This document shows positions 46,596 to 57,700 of a DNA stretch of 64,000 nucleotides, in pieces. The notes under the pieces are model-generated. The model was not told the origin of the DNA and did not search any database. It saw nothing but the letters and a program-made list of their open reading frames with translations. The translations under genes were made by a program, and so were the position numbers. The stretch is from assembly GCF_018143015.1 (NCBI RefSeq), contig NC_054752.1, positions 3,038,001 through 3,102,000 of the forward strand, in the 5' to 3' direction. The DNA is from Lytechinus variegatus (Eukaryota; Echinodermata; Echinoidea; Temnopleuroida; Toxopneustidae). Positions within the stretch are counted from its first letter, which is position 1. Each line of letters begins with the position of its first letter.

Positions 46596-47397
46596 GGATG
46601 GACTCGGCTTAAACAATTGTGGCGATTTTGAGCAAGTTCTACAAAGAGTTAAGTGACGTAGTGCTTAATAAATGTGCGCCAAGGTCGCAAAAATAATTAT
46701 GTATGTCTTTTCATTTTTGTGTACATCATATAAACGGCGATTTTCTCTTTTTTTTCATGAAAGTATATTAGTACACTATTCTTTATTCTCATGGCATCTG
46801 GTTTTCTCTTTATTTCATCAATATAAAACCAAACTGATCTAGATAAGTTCACTCTTTCTCTCTGGATGGATAGGTCTGTTTTAAAATTTAAAGTTATCAC
46901 TGGGTATATATTTGGGATAAGTAACGTTTCCCTTTTTGTAGTTATCTCTGCAAGGTTGGACGGAGTCCGCCCTTTATTGCGTACATTGATTTAATCATAT
47001 TTCAGATATATTATTTTTGTATATTTTGTATAATGTTCTGTTAAATTTGTATGTAAATCTTATGTACAAACATTTACAATTCAGCCATTGGCTGTCAGGA
47101 ATGTTACGCTGACTAATCAATACCTTTATTATATGTACGAGTTTTTACTTACCAGGTTTCACTGTTTAACCTCGAAATTTATATTTATTTGTCCTTCAAG
47201 TTCATTGCTTACATTATTTTGTAGAAGTAGAAATGTAAATACAAGCTAATGGGTTATCAAGTATTGGTTTTTTCCCTTATTTTAGTCTGCCCAAAGGTTT
47301 CAAAGTCCGTCAGGATTCGATATTTGCATTGTGAATGTGGTGTGAATATGATATTCAAAAAAATCTTGGTAACTGCAAGTCATCTTTCCCTCAGTAA
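46596..47397. other. Intergenic join between units B and C
   Basis: Same upstream sequence as 20939-21432, then the fuller join containing CACTGTTTAACCTCGAAATT, which also appears at the left edge of unit A (near 170-190). No gene is seen. Confidence 0.55.
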
Positions 47398-47690
47398 TGT
47401 TTGATATCACACAATGCACTGATCTCCTCATTTATCTTGTCCAAATACCCACACCCACATTCTCACACACACTCACACCCCCATCCATTCACACACACAT
47501 ATACATCGCTACACATACTCAAGTACACAGTCATTCAAAGACACACACCACACACACCCACACCCGCACCTCACGAGCAACGTGGCACCTACCCCACTTT
47601 CATCAACACATCGATCCCTTAACCATCTATTTAAAGAAGCACAAACATACACATCCACACACACACACACCCCCTAACCCTTCCTAACCT
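47398..47690. repeat. CA-rich low-complexity tract, copy C 3' flank
   Basis: Nearly identical to 21640-21930, as expected inside the recent duplication. Confidence 0.75.
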
Positions 47691-47834
47691 AAATACCGTC
47701 AGTATAGTCGGAGAAAAATTCTATTATGCATGGATTAAGATTCCAAAGATATTTCTCGCATCATTGCCAAGGTAAAGGCTGTTTTTGGTAGGAGGAAGTT
47801 GTACCCGTCTTCACAGAGTTACTCCGACTTTCCT

Positions 47835-48158
47835 CCAACTACTGGTTTCCAAGAGTATCTTAGTTGGTTGGAGGAAGGTCGAAGTAACTCTGTCCAGACG
47901 GACACTACTCCGACCTTTTCTTCGATTTGGTTTCCTCCTACCAACTACTGGTTTCCAAGAGTATCTTGGTTGGAGGAAGGTCGGAGTAACTCCGTCCAGA
48001 CGGACACTACTCCGACCTTTTCTTCGATTTGGTTTCCTCCTATACCAACTACTGGTTTCCAAGAGTATCTTGGTTGGAAGAAGGTCGGAGTAATTCTGTC
48101 CAGACGGACACTACTCCGACCTTTTCTTCGATTTGGTTTCCTCCAACCCTTCTCCGAC
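47835..48158. repeat. 102-106 bp minisatellite, three units (C)
   Basis: The same three-unit structure as B, differing by only a few bases. Confidence 0.8.
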
Positions 48159-48272
48159 TAAACAACCTAAGTAAGTTGGTCGTGATATGAGAAATATCTT
48201 TGATATTTTAACATCTTTACTCCATGATAGAACTTTACACCGACTATAACATCCTACGTCTGATCCAGGCTA

Positions 48273-48558
48273 CACTGTTAGAAAATTTATCCTTAAAATA
48301 AAAGAAGTTCCTGCAGCAGAGGCTCGAGAACACCAGTAATCTTAACATATTGCGTCATCTTACAGGAAATTGGTATTTGGTGTATGGAACTTTACAAATT
48401 TCCTTTAAGAAAACACCCTTTTCCCCTTTTTGAACAGACCTGTCCTGTTAAAGTGCATAAACAAAATTCTTGTTTTATGAATTTACAAGATGATTCTGTT
48501 ATTGCTTTCTGCAAAATCTTCTTTCTTTTTTTTCTGTAAAATCAGGGGTTTTTTTAAG
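48273..48558. mobile_element. CACTGTTA MITE, right end eroded (C)
   Basis: Near-identical to 22515-22800 with the same eroded right end. Confidence 0.75.
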
Positions 48559-49407
48559 TTATAGACAAACAGATAAGAATGCAACAATGGTGTACTGCAA
48601 ATCAAAATACTAATATGGTATTACTAAAAAAAAACTGACCTGACTCCTTTCCTTTTCGTAAGAATTAAAATGGGTTGGCCTGAAGGTGATATACTTATTG
48701 TGTGACGAATATAAAATGTGTATGAACTATCTCGCAAGGACATACGGTCGAATAATCAAATCGTTTTTCAGGAGCAAAAGCTAGGTACTAGAGATTGAAA
48801 CCTAATAGTCTTGCTCAAGGCTAATTTACTTCTCAATCTATCGCAAACTGAAATTGGGTTTGTATAAACATGCAAAAAAGGACAATCTATGTCAAAGGTT
48901 TCTTTGGACGGAAATAAGACTGACCACAATTTACAAAGTACTATGATGTATATCAAAATATGTAACTTGATTTTCATATAGCTTTCTTCATCGTACTGTC
49001 CTACTATATTTTTTTAATGAATGTGATGTGCATACTGTATAGGTCGATAGATCTAAATAGGTCCATAGGACGATGAACCTAAAAAGGGGGGCAAGAAGCA
49101 TTTTTCATCATTAGAATTGACAGAAACTAAAATGTTTTGTTTTGTGCACCGTGAAATCACAAAGGGAAAACGTTCTGTTCAAAGACTAGACCTGTATTCA
49201 TAATGCGAACGCACATTTCAACATTATACTTGTAAATCATATTCACTGGTAATTGCAAATTATTGGGTAAATATTTAAACAGTACGTGGTACATGATTGG
49301 AGTGGCTATCAAATAGTTTGAAGGTCACATACTTACATTTATTCTATATCTGTACCCATGGTACCGGCCGCACAGAAACACTGATTTGCTTGCGCCAGTT
49401 CAGCTTT
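48559..49407. other. Unannotated 3' flank of copy C
   Basis: Nearly identical to 22801-23650. Nothing recognised. Confidence 0.5.
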
Positions 49408-49538
49408 AAAGGGATGGTCCGGGCTAAATAAATCTAAATAAATAGAGTAACATTCACAAAGCAAAATGCTGAAAATTTAATCAAAATTTGATAATAGCGA
49501 AGCCATTGAGTTTTTAGCTTGAGCAATATAATGTAAAA

Positions 49539-50639
49539 CAAGTGGAATGCCTCTGGCCGTCTCACCTGCATCACGCGGTTCAATATAGCAGCAGTGCTGA
49601 CTTTGAATACTACTCTAACTCGCACAAGATGTTCAGTGATACATGGTTACTCTTATGTCCACTTTTTATGAACTAGACCAATAAACTTACAGAGATATGA
49701 TGGTTATTCAACAAAAAACCCCAACATGGCCAAAGTTCATTGACCTTACATGACCTTTGACCTTGATCATGTGACCTGAAACTCGAACAGGATGTTCAGT
49801 GATACTTGATTACTCTTATGTACAAGTGTCATGAATCAGATCCATAAAATTTCAAAGTTATGATGGTAATTCAACAGAAACACCCAATTCGGCCAAAGTT
49901 CATTGACCTTTGACCTTGGTCATGTGACCTGAAACGCGCACAGGATGTTTAGTGATACTTGATTACTCTAATGTCCAAGTTTAATGAACTAGACCAATAA
50001 ACTTTCAAAGTTATGATGGTAATTTAACAGATACCCCCGATTCTGCCAAAGTTCATTGACCCTAAATGACCTTTGACCTTAATCATGAGACCTGAAACTT
50101 GCACAAAATTTTCAGTGATGCTTGATTACTATTATGTCCAAGTTTCATGAATCAGATCCATAAACTTTCAAAGTTATGATGGGAATTCAACAGATATCCC
50201 CAATTCGGCCAAAGTTCATTGACCTTAAATGACCTTTGACCTTGGTCATGTGACATGAAACTCATGCAGGATGTTCAGTGATACTTGATTAACCTTATGT
50301 CCAAGTTTCATGAACTAGGTTCATATATTTTTAAGTTATGATGACATTTCAAAAACTTAACCTCAGGTTAAGATTTCGATGTTGATTCCTCCAACATGGT
50401 CTAAGTTCATTGACCCTAAATGACCTTTGACCTTGGTCATGTGACATGAAACTCTGATAGGATGTTCAGTAATACTTGATTAACCTTATGGCCAAGTTTT
50501 ATTAACTAGATCCATATACTTTCTAAGTTATGACATTTCAAAAACTTAATCTCAGATTAAGATTTGATGCTGACGCCGCCGCCACCGCCGCCGTCGGAAA
50601 AGCGGCGCCTATAGTCTCACTTTGCTTCGCAGGTGAGAC
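49539..50639. repeat. Tandem element of about 160-bp units, each with a DR1 motif (C)
   Basis: Near-identical to 23782-24884. TGACCTTTGACCT occurs at 49751, 49904, 50067, 50230 and 50421. Confidence 0.75.
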
Positions 50640-50698
50640 AAAAACAAATCATCATGAATATTCATTAGGTGGGATGATGATGTCACATTCCCACTTTC

Positions 50699-50949
50699 GA
50701 TGGAAAAAATAAATCTATTCATCTAGACTTACTTGTTGAAGCAGAGGACAGTTTCACGTCCGATCCAGGACGCTTCTTCAGCTCTTCTGAACTGGCGGGA
50801 AATCGTCGTTGCCGATATTGTCTTGGAGACGTCGAGGAATTTTTCGGATTACAGGATTGTAAATCCGAGAGAGGTTATGTCGTAATCCTCCTCTTTTGTT
50901 GAGAGATGGGTTCTCTGCGTTGACGTAGACCGCCTCACGGACCCCCCTC
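50699..50949 (-). mobile_element. Penelope-like retroelement, short 3' fragment (C)
   Basis: The same insertion as 24944-25178, slightly longer, with the same flanking duplication. Confidence 0.6.
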
Positions 50950-51355
50950 TCACATTCCCACTTTCCTTTTTCTTATGTTATTACATGAAATCATAATTTT
51001 CAACATTTTTAACTAAAAGGTCTGAATGATATGTCTCCCTTGTAATGAAATAAGTTGCAGCAATGAATATATAATGCACTTAATCAGTTGTTATTCAAAT
51101 ATGTTTTGTTTTTGAAGGAAAAACTTGAATAATCATAATTTCATATAACAAAATACAAAAGAACAAGTGGGGTATGACATCAGTTTGCTCATTGAATATT
51201 TATGAAGACATGCCTAGAACTTTTTTACCAAAATAATGCAAATCTTTAAAATGCCATAGCATTTTTATTCTTTGTCCGATTTTGATCAAATTTTCAGCAT
51301 TTTGTTTTTCTTAATGTGTTCAAATCAAATTATTTTCAGCCTGGAGTATCCCTTT

Positions 51356-52483
51356 TACTATGGTGGGTATAATGACTCACAGAAAGTGTTGTTTATAAGG
51401 CACTGTTTGACACGGGTTTTATTTATTAGTGGACTTGTGGTGTTCATTACCAGATTCCCATTATTTAAACAAAATAATAAATCGTCAAAGACCAATATTT
51501 CGATAAAAGTGTTATATGAATGGTAAAAACAGATAATGTTGGATATAGGTTCCTCGTACAGAGTGCAAGAATGATTTCAGTCTGTTGAGGAGTAAGGAAG
51601 CATAAAAAGATTTTATCATCAAATGCCTATCGTATGAAGGTTTCGATTATATCCGACAGAGAAAAGTTTATGTGTTTCAGGCCTTTTTCGGGTAATTCAA
51701 ATAATTCATTGAAAAAATAGACCCCTCATTTCACTTTTCATCTCTTGAAAACTCGCACGCCAAACTTTTAAAGTTACTATGAAGCAGAAACGTCATGTTT
51801 GGAATCACTACGTCTACTGTCTATCACGCACACCTTAACCCACACCCACTCTAAAATACACCCTTCACACACTCACTCGCTTGAACACACGCAAACATTA
51901 GAAAAGGTAATTTAAATTAGAAAAGGTAATTTTGAAGTAAAAAAAAGCATCACGCATGGGCATTGTATGATATATACTATGTGAAGCTTAGTAATGAAAT
52001 GAGAAAACGTCTTACAGCTCTCTGGGAAACAGCTTGGCTCCGAGCCTGTTTGATAACAAGCGGGAGATCATATTCCAGATCGATTTGAATACCTGAATTT
52101 CCTTTAAAATTCATGTATTTTCAGTGTTTCTTTTAGTGTATGAGTTGTTCGTATTGAATATTCAACAATGAACATAAATTGATCAAGTTCAGGGATTCTT
52201 TGTAAATGCATTGATCCCATAGCTTTTTTTAGACGACATAACCAGCTTTTTATTGTAGTTTGTTGGTATTGACTTTCCAATATATCGACGCAGGTTCGTC
52301 GGAAGGAATAATGTCAAATTCATGAACATGATACGAATCTCACTAGATTTGAGCTTTTGACCCAAGAAAGATGCACGTTTTAGGCATATTTTGTAATAGT
52401 AAACATGTTAGATTGTCCTGTGGCATATCTCGTAAAAGAAATAAAGCAAGCGTGAAGCGTGAGCTAATAATATCTTGATATAT
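51356..52483. other. 3' flank of copy C
   Basis: Shorter than in A and B: the CA-rich tract stops near 51895, the 408-bp MITE is missing, and a small direct repeat TTAGAAAAGGTAATTT is seen twice near 51900. Nothing else recognised. Confidence 0.5.
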
Positions 52484-52732
52484 TTAATAATAATAATAAT
52501 AGCTGGATTTACAAAGCGCTTATTGCCTGAGGATACAAAGCCCTGCTATTATTACCCCGGCTTTAGCTCGAGCTACCATCACCGGCGCTCAGTGCATGCG
52601 AGGAATTACTCCTGCCTGGTACCCATTCACCTCACCGAGTGCAGCACAGTGTAGATAAATTTCTTGCTGAAGGAAAACACGCCATGGCTGGGATTCGAAC
52701 CCACGACCAACACATTATTTACCTGCTAAGTT
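52484..52732 (-). mobile_element. tRNA-derived SINE, 5'-truncated (C)
   Basis: Orthologue of the SINE at 4995-5241. Confidence 0.75.
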
Positions 52733-52765
52733 GATATTTTAACATGTTTATCTCATTGAATGAAT

Positions 52766-54006
52766 TGGGACCTTTCGCAATCATCACGGACGCTAGTATT
52801 AGGGTCCCCTAACACAAAAGTTAACGCTTAATCATACACTTGATTTTTAAGATTGATTGTGCATTACAGTCAATAGAATCAAACGTAGAAAATTGCTCTA
52901 CGATCAATGCTAAGCTTTGTGTAACAGGGGGGTTACAGGCCCTACAAATCTGCTTTTCGTGTGCAAAATCCCTTTCCGCGACACCCGTACCGCATACATG
53001 CATGTATATTACGACTGATGGCTGGAGATATTCAAAATGCAGGACCTAAAATAGATTTATGACATGGAGAAGAAAGTGGTTTTTCAAACAAATCGAGAAC
53101 ATATTGAGTGAGGAAAAACTTACTGAATGAAGGCTTAAATATAGATCATTACAGTCCATCAAATCGATATTACATTTAATGTGGTTTATTGGTGGATCAC
53201 TGGCAATTGATTTCATGGATAAGATCAACCTCTCCAGCCGAACATTTCGCATGCGTTGATATGTACACATCATATGCGATACCTTTGAACTCGTTTCCTT
53301 TTGTTTCTTTTGTTTCTTTGTTTCTTTTGTTTACTGCTTGTACACAAACGATATGCCTCTCGCACACGATGTGAGGGGCATTATGTTTTACATTCCCCAG
53401 AAATGGGGATTAGATTTAAATTCCGGGGGGACCACTTCCATTGATGAGTAGATACCAGGCACGACCATGGGGTTTCGAAAAGTACCCTAAACATGCTAAA
53501 CAAGGGAAGCAATTCTTTTCCAGATTATGAAAATGCATCTCTTAACAAGTATTTGGCTTGTGAAACCCTACAAGTATTGAATATATATCTCTTATTTCAG
53601 CATTTTAAACATCGTTTTGACACCCTTATAACGTTACATAGGCCTATATACGTAACGTACCTGCCCACTCTGTCCCCTTTTACGGGTGGTCGCTACTGGT
53701 ATCCACTAATCAATGGAAGTGGGCCCCCCGGGCGGCCTCTCGAGCTCTAGGAGGAGTCAAATGTGGCTTTGGAAAGTCGTCCTCAATCGGATAAATCGCT
53801 GTTACCATAGTAGCAACCAGAATTTTGCACACGAAACGCATATTGAATGTTTCCGTCGCAGATGCGAAACGAAAAAAAATCTCATGTCACACAATTTGCA
53901 TTGCAGGACTGAGTTTTACGACCATGATGACGGGCCCAAAAAGTCCCTTCCAAAGTCAACGACCGTTGTAAATAAGCGTCCGCGTCCTCAAACGAAAGGT
54001 CGGGAT
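52766..54006. mobile_element. C-specific 1.24-kb non-autonomous element
   Basis: Present only in C. A and B read TGAATAATGCGAGCG without it. The ends share inverted GACCTTTCG and ACGGACGCTA/GCGGACGCTT words. Inside are segments similar to intron 1 repeats (18960-19020) and to intron 5 sequence (TTTTTACGATTGATTGTACA near 55908). No long frame has a recognised family. Confidence 0.6.
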
Positions 54007-54651
54007 TAATGCGAGCGCAAAGCCGTAAGCCAAATTATATTGATCTATTGACAATGGTAGCGGAGCATTTTGAAATTGTCTACATAACTCTTGAACATGT
54101 CTCATTAAGCAATTAAGACACAGATGGCCATGAATCTTAACATTTTAAAACAATATTTTACCAATATAAAAATACAAGATCTTTCTGCACGACTCAAATT
54201 ACGCACTGTCAAACTACTTGTTTAATCCGTTATTACTGTCTTCATGCATTAATATCTCGATAAATAGTATTCACAGTTCACAGAGTATTTTGTCATTTGA
54301 AAGAATGCAAATATTCATGGTTTTTGCGGGACGGCAAAATGAAAAAAAAATAAAAAAAATAAGTTTATGCTGACCTACAGCTGTTATATTAGAAATCAAA
54401 TTCACAAAACCGATATATACCGGTATATATAATTATGTATAATATACACATGATATTATCATAACATGTGAGACATTATACATGTACATAAGCTTTCGGA
54501 ACTATTTTTATTTAAATATGTTGTGAAAGAAATAATCGAGCTATGCCTACCATTGTTCTCTATATTCCTTTCTTAGTATGTGTGTAATTTGAAGGGGGAA
54601 CTAATAAGTACTGTTATAGAAAATACATAATGACTATCAACATGCAGCTAT

Positions 54652-54657
54652 TTTATT
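54652..54657 (-). terminator. Poly(A) signal AATAAA of SULT copy C
   Basis: A minus-strand AATAAA about 84 bp beyond the stop codon at 54741-54743, aligned with the hexamers of A and B. Confidence 0.6.
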
Positions 54658-54740
54658 CAATAAAAATCTCGATAATACCTCGATATATTCTGTCATTCAA
54701 GAATATGGAACCGATTGAATTTATTTTTCTAATAGCAATC

Positions 54741-57700
54741 TTAAAATTCAAATTCAAGTCCAGATCCCGCCATTTCCTTCTTGTACAGTTCATCAAATCG
54801 TTTATTTTGGTCATCAGTGAAATAATTCTTCCAATCTCCTACCACACCTGATGAATAAATAAAAGGAGCAAAAGAAAAAAAGGTTAAGCTAACACATGCA
54901 GAAGATGAGTTATTCTGATTGTTTTCTCGTTCTCTTCTAGAAAGATAATATAACAGTACAAGTACATGTTCAAAAGAATACATACAGTTCAATGACATTT
55001 CATGACAAAATAATATTGAAGATATTGAACGGAGGGACATGCCAAGAAAAGCAGAGCTTGTATAAACTTAGTTTCAATGCTAATCTAATTAACATAACAT
55101 ATATACAAGAGACGAAAGGGAAACGAGCTTAAAATAAGTATTCTTGCTATAAATACCAAAATAAAGCGAATAAGCGACAAAAAACATAAAAAATAACAAT
55201 TTTCAAATAGTAATCATAAACTTATAATATAAGGGGGAAAAGAAGGTAAATGAAAGAGGGAGGGAGATGTGAGAGGAGCAAATATAACCGAAAATGGAAA
55301 GAGGAACATGGCAGGTGCACAGGTCATTAGGCATTGAAGTGACATTATTTAGAATATATATTTTTCAAATTTGTTAATAGTTAAAAATAAGATTTAAATA
55401 TTTTTAGTTACAGTAATATGTTAGCTTGACTTGCTGGTGTGGAGTATTAACAAATATAGAGCTGTGCGTTTTAGCAATACAGTACCCCTAACGCTGTCAC
55501 CGTTGTACGTCGTCATGTTCCACCCCACCAAAATACCCTCTTGCCGCGCTGGAAGCTCTTACCTTTTCTCATAAATGATTTGTCTTTTGGTTTCTCCATC
55601 CCAGCCTGCTCTATACCCTTCATTATCAGAGTATCTGGGTTTGATGAAGGGTTGTTCTTCATTGCTTTGAACGTCGAAGCTTCTGCGATTTTAGCGATGA
55701 CGTCATCAGAGAGGGACTTCCCCATGAATTCGGCTATCTGTCGTACGGATCCTGTAAGATCCTGAAATTCGTTTGAAATGATATTCTTCTCTGACGTCAT
55801 GCAGTTATTAGTGAATGCTGCAGTCATATAATAACGTATGACTTTTTTCGGTCTGATTCCCGTATAACATAATGGTTAGCGATTGATCGTTTTCTTGATT
55901 TTTACGATTGATTGTACATGGTAGTCAATGAAATCACTGAATCGTTAAAGAAGTGGTCTACAATGATTGCTAATAATAATTATACTTGATTATATAGCGC
56001 TTAATACTTGACTTCGTCAGAAGTCTCTAAGCGCTCTACAGTATATGCAGCATAATTACCCTAGCTTTAGCAGTGCAGCTGTTACGCGCGCTGCGTTTCA
56101 AGGAATAAATTCCTGCCAGGTACCCATTTGCCTCACCTGGGTTGAGTGCAGCACATTGTGGATCAATTTCTGGGTGAAGGAAATTACGCCATGGTTGGGA
56201 TTCGAACCCACGACCCTCTGTTTCAGAGTCCGGAGACTAATCCACTGGGCCACAACGCTCCATTGCTAAGCTTTGTTTTACGGGCTCTTAGAGTATTGTG
56301 TGAATGATGCACTTATGGATAGCACTCTAAATATTCACTGAATGACATGAATGATGGGTAAACGAAGATCATCTAATAATAATAATTATTACAATAATCA
56401 CAATAATAATAATAACAATAATCCGCTTTTATAAAGCGCTTAATACATCGAAAGGACCTTTCTTAGCACTTTACAAATATTATCCCGGTCATCGGATTCA
56501 ATCAGTCATTCCCGCACACAATGTATACACATCCTCCACTCCCTGGTGAGTATTCCAGTCAGTCGCCGGTGAGACACACAGTACTTTACAAGTTACAATG
56601 ACTTTCACGTCGTAACGGGTACCCATTTAACACCTGGGTCGAGAGTGGCAAAGTGTGGATTAACACCTTGGGTTGTAATAAGGCGAGAGTCAGAACAACT
56701 ACACCACTGCTCCTCCACCTAGATGTAAATAAAACTCATATCTGACTATTCTTTTGTCCTAACGAGAACACATTCATTTTATAGTAGAAAAAATAGACCT
56801 TTAATCTCAAAGCGCCCTCCTTCAGTGGATATTTGAATACGCGCAAGAGCAGCTTATCACTAACCTGCCAACAGATGCAAGTCAATCGCTTCAGCCTCTA
56901 AGATGGCAGTGCATTGACGTCAGCGCATAAGGTCTATTAAAGAAAAAACACATTACCAGTGGCGTACCTAGAAAGTGTCGCCAGAATTGGACGATAAGAA
57001 TAAAAAAATACATATTTTCTGATCCAACTAGAACTATTATCAAATGCCGTGTGTTTTTTAAAAACAGATAAAGCCTATACCTTCTTCATATCTTCGTACT
57101 TGAGAAAGAGAACATTAGGATGATTTCTCTTCCTCCACCATGGTAATACGTTTTCAAACCAGGATCCTTGGGGAGCTGTTGGGAGAAATGAGAACCAGTT
57201 TGAATAAACTAACTCATTTTTTTTACATCTTTACGCACGACTGGAACATGTTCTTAGGTCATAAATAAATTACATAGGGATATCACATAGCACAAAAAAG
57301 GACCACCAATCCTGGGTAATGTCATTCGTAACTTACGAACAACTTTATGAAACACCCACCAGGTGGGACGATTAATGATAATTAAAAAAATGCATTGACA
57401 CATGACATGATTAAACGATATATTCGCCATACTACACTGTTAGAAAATTTATCCTTAAAATAAAAGAAGTTCCTGCAGCTCGAGAGTCTCGAGAACACCT
57501 GTAATCTTAACAGATTGCGTAATCTTACAGGAAATTCGTATTTGGTGTATGGAACCTTACAAATTCTCTGTAATAAAACACTCTTTTCCCCTTTTTAAAC
57601 ATACCTGTTCGGTTAAATTGCAGAAAAAATCCTGTTTTATGAATTTACAGAATGATTCTGTTATTGCTTTTTGCAAAATATTCTTTCATTTTTCTGTAAA

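Larger units (their letters stand above)
49408..51355. mobile_element. AAAGGGAT MITE carrying nested insertions (C)
   Basis: Matches B up to about 51.16 kb, then becomes more divergent. That change marks the likely edge of the recent duplication. Confidence 0.75.
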
